From Sclerodactyla briareus (lineage: Eukaryota > Echinodermata > Holothuroidea > Dendrochirotida > Sclerodactylidae): a stretch of DNA of 64,000 bases. The stretch is from positions 62,001 through 126,000 of the forward strand of contig JAODTK010005909.1 in the NCBI GenBank assembly GCA_026419785.1, read 5' to 3'. The notes under the pieces were generated by a model. The model saw only the letters and a program-made list of their open reading frames with translations. It made no database searches and had not been told where the DNA came from. Position 1 is the stretch's first letter. The number at the start of each line of letters is the position of its first letter. This document shows, piece after piece, positions 11,578 to 23,046 of the stretch. The position numbers were made by a program, and so were the translations under genes.

Positions 11578-13199
11578 AGCGTATCGCGTTCACACTTGTT
11601 CGGTACGATACGATACGATACGATAAATTTATCGGATAGAGTGTTCACACTTGTCGATAAAAATGTCGTAACGATAATTTATCAGATTCTCGGCGCCTCA
11701 CATGACGGAAAAACTGGTGGTATTTTAGTTGAGAAGCCCAAGTTTCCCTGTCCTTTTGGGCGCTTCAGACGGGGGAATAGCCTCGTCGGCAAAATTTTTG
11801 AAACCAAGAATTTGCAATTTCGAAGCATTCGAAGCTTGTGTTTTCTCCGTACTTGTAAGGAGGCCATGAAGAGTGTTGCTCGCCCTTTTGACGCGAACAA
11901 CAACAGTTTACACTCTTCTCTAGTCGTCGAGCCTTTCCTGAGCCTGTCCCTCCCCCTCCAACTCTCTGAGGTACCCGCGCAGCTGCGCCAACCATGAGTT
12001 ACTTGTCCGCCCGGCGGACGTCCGAACCCAAGGGGTCTCGTGGAGACAGAACCAGGTGGACGGTATCGTCCCCCGGGATGCCCAAGAAGCGCAATTGAGA
12101 TCACGAATCAGGCATCTGCCCGCCATCCCCGCCTACCTTTCGTTAGACACCCAACTTATTGCATCGGTATCCCATAATAAATGTAAAGAGTGAGCAGGCT
12201 GGTGAGGTAGCCAAGAAGGCATCCAGTCAATTGAACTGAAAATTGGAGCTTGGTTTACTCTTCTCAGCACAAGCACGTGGAACATACTCCTACGCTCCGT
12301 TCACCGTGATACCTACTACTTTCCTCACTGACCTACATGACATATATATTAACTTGGCATTAGATCGAATTATATCCCCCCTATAGTTTATTCGCGTTGC
12401 CTCCTTCGTTTTTTTTCCCGACTCTCTCCTCTAGAAAAGCTTCACTGGAGTATAGGTGAAGTTTCCCGTCACAAACGTCGGCTTTGGATCGGCGCGTCCC
12501 GCCGGGGGGGGCCGCTCGTCCGCCCTCCGGTCTGGGGCCGCGCGCCGGGGGCTCGCAGCGCGCGCTCAGCGACGGCCGGAACGGCGAAAAAAACGCTCGC
12601 GCGCGAACGAAAAAACCCCTCTGGGAAACTCCCTCTTACCCACCCCTCTAAACGCCACAACACCCTCCCCGGGCCACTCCCTAGTAACAGCCTATCTCCT
12701 TTCTTTGCATGTCATCATGATTATTGGTGGACGGAGCAACATGACCCTCCCCATTACCTCCCCGGTCACGATATGTGTATATAGGGAAGGCCACATGGGA
12801 TTTGAACTAAAACATGGTTTTCGTAGGTCCCATGCATGGCGGCAAGAAGAGCCGAGAAGCTCAATCATAGGCCAATGTCCTTCACGGATACGTCACTACC
12901 CAATACATTAATCAAACCCTCTGATTTCCATCACGAAAACCCACTTTTCACGCAAACTTCTCCCCATAGCCTTTTTTTGGCGTTCCATACTCTCTGCATA
13001 ATTGCGCAAGTTTATCACTGGATTGCGCAATTTATCGCATCCGATAACTTTATTATCGTACGATAAAAGTTGAAAAATATTTTCAACTCGACGTCCGATA
13101 ATTTCATCGTATCGCACATGTTGACACTCCTATTGAAAATATTACTTTTTAACTCGACGTCGATAATTATCGTATCGTATCGACAAGTGTGAACAGCCC

Positions 13200-13200
<1 letters not shown>
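11578..13200. mobile_element. DNA transposon with inverted ends
   Basis: The left end (AGCGTATCGCGTTCACACTT, then GATACGATA repeats) is inverted at the right end: 13200 read backwards gives AGGGCTGTTCACACTTGTCG, then ATACGATACGATAATTATCG. A second TGTTCACACTTGTCGATA-like word lies just inside the left end (11641-11660). Both ends abut TTA (11575-11577 and 13201-13203), which would suit a PIF/Harbinger 3-bp duplication, but both flanks are ATT-rich so this is weak. The interior includes a very GC-rich patch (12490-12600). No transposase was recognised, so it looks non-autonomous or decayed. Confidence 0.6.
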
Positions 13201-13247
<47 letters not shown>

Positions 13248-13330
13248 TTATTAATTATTATTATTATTATTTTATTGAGGGGGGAGGTTTTATTCTTATT
13301 ATTATTATTATATTTTTTATATTATATTTG
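13201..13330. repeat. (ATT)n microsatellite
   Basis: Long TTA/ATT run directly abutting the right end of the inverted-repeat element, interrupted once by a G-rich patch. Confidence 0.95.
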
Positions 13331-14702
13331 TAGTTGTTAGATTTGGAACTACCTATTTTCTCTTTAGTTGAGAGAAAGGCACATTGCCCTGTTTACATCA
13401 TATCAATTATTCCAATTTATGCGAAAGAATAGTATAGGTGGTCATGTTGGTTTTTTTCTCGATTTGGATAGGTACACACACCCGGTCCACCACCTCCACA
13501 CACGAGAAGGATTCCCAACAATCATGAGGGCGTCCATCGGCTTCCTTATTTTTTCGCCCACACAGAAATCTCGATCATGCGCTCGGACCCCCCCCCCCCC
13601 CCCCCGCCCACCTGCCGCAGCCAGAACGTTTCCACCGGTGACGTGCACCATTGCTGTAATCTGTTCCATTATTTTTGCTGACCTCTACCGATTGATTGAC
13701 ACGAGGGACGCTCTGCCAGGATTTATCAGCCAATGAAAATAATCCCAATTAAATTGATCCGAATTTGGATCCTGCCGACGTATTTTTCGAAAGTTTTAGG
13801 ATTGCACCGACCGTTTGCACCAATATAACAATAATAACATTTAAATAAAACAAAATACATTAAGAGTGTACAGCGGAAACAATCTCAAAGCGCTGTATGC
13901 CTAAAATAATTAAAAAAAACGGGCCAAAATGGAGAAGAAGATGAAAACAGTCACGACACACTAGACCCAGGCAAAAAACCTTGGACTATCTGGTGTATTA
14001 GTCAAGTAGTCAAGAAAACATGCATCGGAATGGGGGTTAGGCAGCGCCTGATAGCGAAAATATATACCCTACTGGGTATAGCCTTGCACATGAGCCGTTA
14101 CTGCAGCCTTAGTGAGTGTTAGCCATGGTAGAAATACGGGCTACGGCCTCTTACTAAACCTGTGAATGCTTGGCCGGGAGTTAAAGAAACAGAAGAAGGG
14201 AGGGTAATTATATTATCATCGCTTTTCACACCATGATAGTGTACGTACGTGGCTCATCCACACGGATTTCATTTTCTCGCATGGGTCTACTCTTGATAGT
14301 GTTGCGCCACGAGTGCGAGAAGTACACGTTTAGGATTCATAACCTATTCAATTGATAATATAACTAGCCATATATATACATGAAACGACTGTTGGGTAGA
14401 CGGAAGACTGAAAGGAAAGTGGTCCCTTCGAATGCAGGTGCATGGAAACGCCCCTGTGAAGATTTGCAAACAAAATGGATGTTCTACTTTTACAAGATCA
14501 ATTTACAGTGATTTCACCGCTAGTTGATGATCCACATGAAACAAACACTGTTGCAAACAGAAACTAATAGGTGTAGTGGTGTATTAACTTAGAGGTGGCA
14601 TGTTTGGTCGCCGCCCCCAAATGGTCGTTGATTACTTCGCCGTATAGGCCACCGAAAAGATCACCAAGGCGACGCGCGTTTATTCAGTGTGTTTTGTTTC
14701 AG
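13331..14702. other. Non-coding stretch
   Basis: Includes a poly-C run (13588-13604). No gene or repeat family recognised. Confidence 0.35.
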
Positions 14703-14796
14703 AACTCATGGCGACACAGCGTGGAATCTGTGCTGGAAACGGCACACTGTAGTTTTGCTAGGGTTTGACAAGCAGGCGGCAATGATCGTAGACATC
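14703..14796 (+). CDS. Candidate internal exon, unrecognised
   Basis: A good acceptor (gtgttttgtttcag) ends at 14702 and a donor gtaagc starts at 14797, enclosing 94 nt. In the frame starting at 14704 the exon reads THGDTAWNLCWKRHTVVLL, then GFDKQAAMIVDI, with no stop. It could be a later exon of the 3.7/5.8-kb gene, because both are extracellular-looking and on the same strand, but joining it to the 5846 exon as read creates a stop, so one indel or a missing exon is required. No homology recognised. Confidence 0.35.
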
Positions 14797-14995
14797 GTAA
14801 GCGCCCGACTTGTCGTACCGTCCGTTTATCAAGTTGGTGGCCATAAGAGTGATCGCGCGCAAACTATTTGAGCCCCCAGCAGAATGATTTAGGGGTTTAC
14901 GAATAGGCGAGCCCTGTCGACCGAGGACCACCGCGGGGGGTGCGTAGCGATGACTTCACTAATTACGAAAGGTGAGCTATATAGAATGAAGCGTT

Positions 14996-15060
14996 ATAGG
15001 GCCTAGTGGATAGGGCATCCTCAGCTTCAGTATCCAAACGTGTTGAATCGTGAATGATTT
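14996..15060 (+). mobile_element. Degraded tRNA-derived SINE head
   Basis: GGGCCTAGTGGATAGGGCAT resembles a polymerase III A box and GTGTTGAATCGTG a decayed B box (GGTTCGAATCC), spaced as in tRNA. A cloverleaf is not preserved, so it is a SINE relic rather than a tRNA gene. Confidence 0.4.
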
Positions 15061-15743
15061 GGACCGAATTTGCACTAGCTCCACGTGCCGTTTTAGACAG
15101 TCAGTGCGCTTATTGTTACTTTAGACTGCTTGGACTATGGCGTTAGACATCTGCGGATATTCTCGGCATATCGTAAGTGGTCTTGGTGTATTCCGAAACG
15201 GGATAGCTATAGCCAAGAAGAAAATGTTTTGTTGGTTGAACTTCAGGGCTAGACAAGGTACTCCAATGAATTGAGTTGACACGAAGTCCTAATGATATAC
15301 CTGTACTTGGATATTTTATCTGGAACTTATTAACAGCCGAAAAAACCAGTGAAAAGTCATTGAAGGCATTAGTAAAGTGAGTTGGACACTTGATTCTAGG
15401 ATCTAAAACAACTGTGGCGTACCGGGGCCTCAGTTTCAGTCCCAACAAAGTCGATTACAATGGCAAATACACCAGCTTGAGCGAATTTCAATTTTATCCC
15501 ACTCCGCGTTCGTACATAGATAGGAACATATAAAATACGGCATAGGCCTACTCGACCGCCCCCCCCCCAGAAAAGAAAAAAGAGACGGGCACATCGACGA
15601 GGTTTTTTTTTTCTCTCTAAAAGCTACTTGCACTCAAATTAACTGATTTGGCCTTTCTACGTAACTCGGAACCGCTGAGAACCCCCCCCCCCCCCCCGGC
15701 GAGGTTAATTTTTGAAAAGGTTGGGTAGAGATAAAATAGTGAA
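15061..15743. other. Non-coding stretch
   Basis: Two poly-C runs (15559-15567, 15682-15697). Nothing else recognised. Confidence 0.35.
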
Positions 15744-17879
15744 ATTTTAAAAGACTAAAGCCGCGTTTCCTTGCCCTCGGGCGTGCGGGCGGGCGTTTTG
15801 GAGACCCGTTCCATGCCCTCGGCGGGCACTTGTAGTGTGTATATGCGTTATATAATAACCGATGTATCCTACTATTATTAAATTGTTATTATTGATATTG
15901 TTATTATTTGTTATTATTATTATTGTTTGTTGTTGTTGTTGTTGTCGTTGTCCGTTGCCGTTGTCGTTGTTGTCGGTGTTGTCGTTGTCGTCGTTGTCGT
16001 TGTTATTGTTGTCCGTTTCGTTCGTTGTTGTCACACACCGGAACGCATACTAAAGTGTTTAAAAACCTACACAACCGGTGTTTCAGTTCTTGAAAACCAT
16101 GTTCTGAATGTCAACGATTACGGCGGCCCCACCATTAAAAACTCCACAATTGACAGGTTTTGGAGATTAAATTAGCAATTACTTGACATATTATCGGTTT
16201 TAACCATGTAAATAATTGTTTCAAAAAGTTGTCCCTGTCCGTTGATATAGACAAAATCTGTAAATAAAAATCCATCCCTAGTGTTGACACAGTTATGAAT
16301 GTTGTTGGCACATATTTTGAACCTAAATTGGTCCTCTACTCTCCATATCCCGCTTCAGAGGTAAGATTGCAGGTAAATTCGCCCTGGAATTGATTTGCGA
16401 AATACCACGCGGAACACGCGGTCGGGGGCGAAAAAATCGCTACAGACCGATTTGGCGGGCGGGCGTTTTCTCGAATCGAGGTGAACAGGTGTCAAAGTTG
16501 GATCCTTGTAACACATGGGTCGAAATGGTGGGTCTGATCGAAATGGAATTCGTGTACATCTTCTTTATGGGAATATTGTACCTACTGATTTTGGTAGATA
16601 TCGAGGGGTCATAATTTGAATGAAGCTGAATGGAGACTTCAGATGGTTATTTGGGGCCAAATATGATTGAAACGAAATCGGTAATTTTTTTTTGGAAATT
16701 TTTCATATCAAGCCAATTTCAGCGTGTCACACATGGTTTCCTCAAGTCCGGGATCTTGTTGATGGAACAGGTCAAAATCACGAGATCAACAGTGGTCAAC
16801 GTTAAAAATCCTTGTGAAAAACGTCCAAAATACTTGGACCGTCCAAGGATAATTTTTCATGTAACTTTCCCATCAAGAGCTAGTGCTATTTTGCCCCTGA
16901 TGAGCAGATAGTACGTTATCCCATTTCCTTCGTGTGTCAGGTATAGGCAACGCCGCGTTTCCATGCACGCGGGCGGGCGGGCGGGCGTCCCTAAACTCGC
17001 TCATCGGTTATTTTCAATGGAGCCGGTTCACTCCATGCACGCGGACGGTCGGGCGGGCGGGCGGGCGGGGGCGGTTTTCTCGAATATCGGTCATGTAGCG
17101 ATTTTTTTTCCGCCCGCCCGCGTGTCCGCTGGGTATTTCGCAATCAATATTTCCCCCGGGGATTTTCCCTGCAATCTTACCGGCTTGAAGCCGGATAAAT
17201 GAGAGTAGAAGTTCATTTTAGGTTCAATAATGTTCCAAACAACATCATAACGGTTTCAACACAGGGATGAGATTTTATACAATTGTGTCTATATTCAACG
17301 GCTAGACACCCTTTTGAACACATATTTACATTTTTTAAACCATGATATGTCAAGTATTTGCTACTTAATCTCCAAAACCTGTCAATTGTGAAGTTTTAAT
17401 GGTGGGCGTAATCGTTGACATTTGAGAACAATGGCTTTCCAAGAAATGACACCGGTTGTTTAGGTTAACACTAGTATGGCGTCCGGTGGTGTTTGATAAC
17501 AACGTCAACGACAACAAACGACAATGAGACAACAACAACGACAACACCACCGACAACGACGACACACGACAACAACGGCAAAACAACAACACCACAACAA
17601 CAACGTCCACGACAACGACAAGGACCACACCAACACACAATAATAATCTAATAATAATAAACAATATAATAACAAAATAACAATATAATAATAACAATAT
17701 TAATAATAGTATGCTACTACATCGGTTCTTATATAGCGCATATACACACTAAAAGGTAGAAGAGGTGCTGACGTCGAGAAAACGCCCGCCCGCCCGCCCG
17801 CGTGCATGAAACGAGTCTCCCAACCGCCGCCCGCCCGCCCTCCCGCCCGCCCGCGTGGAAGGAACGCAAGCTTTAAAAT
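15744..17879. mobile_element. Foldback element with ~700-bp inverted arms
   Basis: The left arm (15744 to about 16440) is repeated inverted on the right (about 17095-17879). Matching landmarks read inward on each arm: ATTTTAAA, a GCGGGCGGGCG tract, GTGTGTATATGCG(T/C)TATATAA, an ATT/GTT/GTC triplet tract of about 130-190 bp, AACGATTACG, GACAGGTTTTGGAGATTAA, AAGATTGCAGG and TTGCGAAATACC. The centre carries more GCGGGCGG tracts plus a segment duplicated at 18.7-19.25 kb. The GC-rich subterminal tracts and triplet runs are part of the arms. No transposase seen. Confidence 0.75.
16480..16935 (+). repeat. Direct repeat, copy 1 (inside foldback)
   Basis: About 450 bp matching 18740-19245 in the same orientation. 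Shared words include GTCAAAGTTGGA, TCTTTATGG, TCAAGTCCGGGATCTTGTTG, ACGTCCAAAATACTTGG and AGTACGTTATCCCATTTCCT. Confidence 0.8.
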
Positions 17880-18739
17880 CGCTCCCTGGTTAGTGAGAGA
17901 ATGTGTGATAGGTCCGTGCGTTGAGGGATGAAATGGTTTTTTTTTTTTTTTTTTTGGCCCTTGGTACGCGGTCCTCTTGCCCCTTCTCCGTTCTTATAGC
18001 CACCCTGTTACAGTAGAGCATTCTCTCAGTGGGTGGATTAGTATTTAGTAATTCCGATCTGCTGCCTGGTGGTAACATACTGTCCAGTAGTTGGCTTGGA
18101 AATCCGGACAACTCACGTAAAGCCGATTGGGTCACAGAAAGTATACCGGTTGTAAATCGATCAAATATATACTCTAATCAGTTCCAGGAAGTTGACTCAC
18201 TGTAGATCCGGATTTACCGTCTAATCTTAGCATAATGTCTAATTCCCAAGTGTTGGTAAATAGTTGGAGCTTTGATTATATAACAGATCAAGATCAGTCT
18301 GAGTAGCTCAGGATTACCACATTGTAACCATGCTCGATACAGAGAGTAGCGAGATTATCCACTTTAATTTCTCTTATGCGATAGTTAAATGTTTTGCACC
18401 GTGTAGACGACGTCAGTATCCATCTCAATTGATAAAGAAATAAAAAAAATCATGTTGGCTTGTCATGTGGCATTTCTAAACATTGCACATGGTTGTATGC
18501 TACCAACGTGAGCTAATTTGATGTTTCCTTGATAAATACGCGCAGTCATGTTGTGTGTATTTGTATGCACAATCACTACACGAGTGGTCTCTGTTTGTAT
18601 ATGTGGTGTATGTGATGACGGTCTGTATACATGATAGCTAGATCAGGTCTGAGTTGATGAAGCTCATACAGTGGTCTACGTTTGCTGGGGTACCCGAATG
18701 AGTCATTATTAATATTTCTTATCAGATCTAGTCATATGT

Positions 18740-19245
18740 CATCTGGGGTCAGCAGTGGTCAAAGTTGGAATCCTTGTATACACGATAGGAGAAAGGTTGG
18801 TCTGATCGTAATGAAATTTCGTGTGTACATATTCTTTATGGATAGTATATTGTACCTCTGATTTGGTAGAATCGAGGGTCAGAATTTGAATGAGGGAAAT
18901 GGAAACTGCAGAATCAGGTTATTTGGGGACAAATGAGTGAAACGAAAATCGGTAATTTTTTGAAATTTTTCATATCTAAGCAATTTCAGCGTGGTAAACA
19001 ACAATGGTCCGATCAAGTCCGGGATCTTGTTGATGGAACAGGTCAAAAGTCATCTGAGATCAACAGTGGTCAACCGTTAAAAAAAATCCTTGTGCACAAC
19101 GTCCAAAATACTTGGGTGTGGGGCCGGTCGCGAAGGATATTTTTCACATGTCACTTTCCCCTCCAGAAGAGCTCGTGGCGTTGTTTTTGCTCCTATTGGA
19201 GCAGAATAGTACGTTATCCCATTTCCTTCTTGGTGTCAGGTCATA
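18740..19245 (+). repeat. Direct repeat, copy 2 (outside foldback)
   Basis: Second copy of the segment found at the core of the foldback element, here without the GC-rich inverted arms. The divergence is mostly small indels. This suggests the foldback core derives from, or captured, an independent dispersed repeat. The sequence between the two (17880-18739) holds a long T run (17937-17955) and no gene. Confidence 0.8.
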
Positions 19246-20362
19246 GGTTACAGAATGAGTCAGGATCAATGAGCCTTTGGCTTTCCCTGCTGATTATTCT
19301 GCTGAAGATGTGACACCCCTTGGCCGGCCACAAAAGACCCGTATTGAAATGTCTTTTTCTTTCAACCCATTCTCAAGGCAGTGGGAATATAAGTTTTCCC
19401 TTCCAAGGACCATCTCTTCAATTCACGAGTTATGAGAAGAAAGTGCATTGAAGTTCACAAGATATTCTTCCAAGAAGAAAGCAGTCGAAAGTGGGAATTA
19501 TGTTCGTTTTTTATTTTCCTGTCCTTTTTTGCTTGGCCTAAGGTTGGAATAAGTATTAATCGGCAAAATTCGGTACATACAAACTAGCTGTTAGGGGGAA
19601 ATGTTTTTGTGAAACGACATTACGGTATTCCGCCTCACGAATACTGTCTTTGAATTACAGGCATTCACTGCTTAAGCTGTTGTGCCACAGTAATCACAGC
19701 CCTCAAAAAAATGAATGTTGAAAAGAATTCCTGGAACTGACCGGAACTCCGGCGCCATCATTTGCGACGCATTTTGAGGAAAAATAATTGACAACAAATA
19801 CAAAAGACCCTGTATTTTTCCCCCCCTGAAAAACATATTGAAAGGGCTGTACCTTCCTCACGAGTGCATAGGAATATAATCGTTACAGTATGCAAATATA
19901 AATCCCATTGTTCCATATTAATCACAATTAGATGAGTGTTTTTTTTCTTAAGGTTGTTGAGACAATTTTGAGAGAAGCAGAGAAAGAAATATTATTGCGT
20001 CACACTTGGGATGTTGTTACTTCACAATGACATATTGCACTTTTGTTTTACTAATACGACAAGTCTAGACATTACCAGAATATTTGGTCCGAACGAGTTA
20101 ACGTTTGGTATGCAGCTCCTTGTGGGAAGTACATTAGAACCCGCGGTATAACGGGTGACCTTGTCACTTTCTCCTCGTGACGCGTCAGCCAAGGTGATAA
20201 TTCCATGTGGGTTATTAATTTGAATCAACAAGCGAGCGGTTTCAAATTCAGATTTAAAAAAAAAAGCCTCGTTTATCTGTAAGCCTAACTCGCATCAATT
20301 GCAACATAGTAGATATGCCACCCACATGTCCAATTTACAATGTTTCCTCTTTTGTTCTCCAG
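19246..20362. other. Non-coding stretch, presumed sulfotransferase 5' intron
   Basis: No recognisable exon. The start-codon exon of the sulfotransferase gene should lie in this interval or further upstream and was not identified. Confidence 0.35.
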
Positions 20363-20990
20363 CTGGAACGGAATAGCCGATTATTTATTGTGACGCTGTC
20401 GATGTTTCTTGTCACGTGGCTGATCATAGCAATGGAAGGCGATGGACCGAATCAACAGACGCGCAGGTCTACTGACATTACACAATCATGACCATTGCCC
20501 AGGGCTCCTCGGGGTCCGGTTGCTATGGAAACAAAAATGATCGAAAAGGCACATCCTAGCGAAACCGCCTCCCAAAAGGAAATTCCAAATGACCCTTCCT
20601 CCTTCGATATTCCGATGACCAATCTCAGTCATGGACTCCGAGCCAGATAAAAAACCTCACCCACCCCTTCACCCGGGAAATGTCCATACCGCAATTATTC
20701 GGGTGATCCCAGTAATCTTCAAGAAACAGTTAATGCTTGAGCATAGACGGCCGAGGGAGCAATATCCTGCCCTGGTCGTGACGTCATAGTCGCGCACGGT
20801 CAAAGACCTCCATAAGGAACGAGGAAGAAGGAGAATAACCCACAGGTCTCCAATGGTTGGGAGAGAGGATATGGCGAGAGTAAGGAGACTTTTGGAGAGG
20901 AGGGTCCAGAGCATGGGCGGAGGTTATCAAACGAGCCGATATCCTGCGGATAGAAAAACTTGCCACCTGTTCTCATATATAGACCCTAAG
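20363..20990 (+). CDS. CHST15-like sulfotransferase: membrane anchor and stem exon
   Basis: Acceptor (tttgttctccag) ends at 20362, donor gtaaat at 20991. The exon begins in phase 0 with LERNSR, then an 18-residue hydrophobic segment LFIVTLSMFLVTWLIIAM (20381-20434), followed by a polar Ser/Thr/Pro-rich stem: the type II membrane topology of Golgi carbohydrate sulfotransferases. It ends in a Lys/Arg-rich stretch (RRLLERRVQ, YPADRKTCHLF) and finishes exactly on a codon, in phase 0 with the next exon at 24533. Anomalies: TGA at 20489-20491 and TAG at 20787-20789 interrupt otherwise open frames, and the frame changes by one base between about 20620 and 20650. These could be assembly errors or decay. 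The stem is poorly conserved in this family, so its assignment rests on position, phase and topology rather than direct homology. Confidence 0.6.
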
Positions 20991-21367
20991 GTAAATGTGA
21001 GTATTCCATATTATCACCATCGCTGTCAATATAACCACTGTTATCTATACTAGACCCTGTAGTCCGCGTACCCGGACCTCAGCCTATGGTGACGTCCGCC
21101 ACCCTATCTATACTGAATGACTCGGGCCTCCGGCGAGGAGTACTCGCTATATCAGCTCGTTGATTGTAATCGTGCCGAGAATCTTCCACGCTATTCTCTG
21201 GATTGCTGCTAAGTTTGCTACACTGCCCCGATTGCGCTGGTTACGATTGGAATTACAGCACTTCCATTTTCTGGAAGTCCTTTCCAAGCTCCCAGTTAGG
21301 TTGGGATTCTGTCCCTATTATTGTGTTTTTGTTTCCAGGTGACACCCCCTCGCGGGTACAATATTAC

Positions 21368-21928
21368 AGGACAACACAGGAGTAATTCTGGCGAGGCTAA
21401 TATAGTACTGGAGAAAAACTGATTGCGTCAGTCCAAACCCGAAGTTCGTACACTTCCCTTTGGAAGATTGTGCATGTGTATTACGCGAGATAAAAATGCA
21501 TCCCATCATGCAATAATAAAATTTTGATGTCATACTTGCACAACCCTGCAAACTATCTTTGTTTTCTATTGAAATTCAACACATTATTTTACTTCGAAAA
21601 GCTTTAGTCCCTGGTAGAGGATTGCTGTAGCGGGTTGATAGGTGTTGATATTTCTTTAGTGGCAGAAAGACAACAGAACTTCTGCTAATGTTGACCTTTA
21701 TTCAACAAATGGAACATTGAATTACATGACATAACTTCCCGGTTGTCCCAGGTGAACGTCATGCGTTATTGAGCAATGGGATCTCCTCAATTTCTCTGCA
21801 TAATGGACCAAACTTTGAGGCCAATAAACCTCTACATAAAACATCGTATTGAGATGGGGTTTTAACCTATAACACGTTTTTCCATTCTCCACGATATCAC
21901 ATCTGTTGTACCAAGCCTGCCGTTGTCT
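21368..21928 (+). mobile_element. TTAA-flanked MITE, copy 1
   Basis: Starts AGGACAACACAGG after TTAC and ends GCCGTTGTCTT before TTAA. Internal words shared with the copies at 25.99, 33.15 and 53.65 kb: TGCGTCAGTCCAAAC, GCATCCCATCATGCAA, CTTGCACAACCCTGCAAA, GAGGATTGCTGTAG, AGAAAGACAACAGAACTTCTGCTAA. No open frame. TTAA flanks suggest a piggyBac-type non-autonomous element. Confidence 0.75.
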
Positions 21929-22329
21929 TTTAAATCCTCTGCACCAGAAATTGCGCCACCATCGCTCCGTTAGCTGTTTAAATAATAAAAATATAATATT
22001 ATTATATTTTATGTAGTATAGTAATAATATGGGGATAATTTAAGAAGAATAGAAGATATAATTATATTAATATTCTTTCTCCGGCTTTATTCCTTTTCTT
22101 TTGTCATATCATTACCATGCATTTCAAAGTAGTAACTTATCGCACCTGACATAATTGAATGCTTTAACAAATGAATCAATTAGAGATGACATATGTGGCA
22201 ATGAATGTATCACAGCTTAGTATGCGAATGGTCGAAGTGAACGCTCATTTTTAAATATACATGCACGACTTCAAGGGAGAACCTAAATTTATTAATCTTA
22301 TCTATCTGCTTGCACTGAAAAAAATACAT

Positions 22330-22620
22330 TTCAAATGGTCAATTAAACCTTCCTCTACTGAACCACAAAACTTCCCCAATGTACTTTTTCTCAGCATCTA
22401 ACAAAGAGCGGACCATTCTGACAGTACCCAAAAAATGTTCAATCGTTTCTACTCGATTTTTACAAAAAGAGCACACTTAATTATCACGATATTCATAATG
22501 TAACGCGTCTATTTGTGCTAAAATTCTATGTGAGAGACGGAATTGAAAGTAATGCAACTTTGATTCTCCTACGGAATACGAACAAACCTTGGAGAGCAAA
22601 AAAAATTTGCCACTTATTCT
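22330..22620 (-). mobile_element. LINE (L1/Tx1-like) C-terminal fragment with zinc-knuckle
   Basis: One minus frame reads ESKLHYFQFRLSHRILAQID, then ALHYEYRDN, one stop, then VCSFCKNRVETIEHFLGTVR. This is the C-terminal 'LQ.FQ.R.LHRIL..N....LC.FC...ETI.HLF..C' region of L1/Tx1-type non-LTR retrotransposons, including the first cysteines and the histidine of the knuckle; the last cysteine is not seen. It is an internal or 5'-truncated relic in the sulfotransferase intron, antisense to that gene. Confidence 0.8.
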
Positions 22621-22937
22621 TACAAATTGGCAATGCCCATTTCTCTAGTGATTGGGGCCTCTTGGCAATATTCTTGAGCCATCTCCGCAGATCCATTGCG
22701 AGGTGCTCACCTGTTGGTCCATTTCATCAATCAAATTGAAGTTACTTGCCTAGCAATACTCTGAAGATTTTGTCTCCACACAATAGGAATCGCTGCGATC
22801 AGCCCATTTGTACACTGTGAATGGAATGTAAGCTTCGAGAAAATCAGCATACAATCGCGGCTTACCATCATGATTGAAGGAATTGAAAAAACGTAGTCAA
22901 GTGATTCGGACCGAGTCCGAACTCGAGTCCCGATTTT

Positions 22938-23046
22938 CGTGACTTGCGACTTGTCTTGCGATTAACGTAATTGACTTGTGACTTGACTTGGACTTGCAAC
23001 CGCCGACTTGTGCTCTTGCTTGGAACTTTTGCAATAACTGACTTGT
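22938..23046 (+). repeat. ACTTG-rich subterminal array, left
   Basis: Irregular repeats of GACTTG(T/C)GACTTGACTTGGACTTGC within the left end of the hAT copy. Confidence 0.8.

Noticed and set aside
11239..11997. 252-codon open frame, the longest in the window
   Set aside because: No domain, no start context, and it runs across the boundary of the inverted-end element at 11578; composition is random-like.
15862..16053. Val/Leu/Cys-rich frames that could look like membrane proteins
   Set aside because: Triplet repeats inside the foldback arm.
3703..20990. Joining the 3.7-kb start exon to the sulfotransferase anchor exon
   Set aside because: Would give a protein with both a signal peptide and a separate membrane anchor, with unexplained extra exons; no sequence evidence for the junction.
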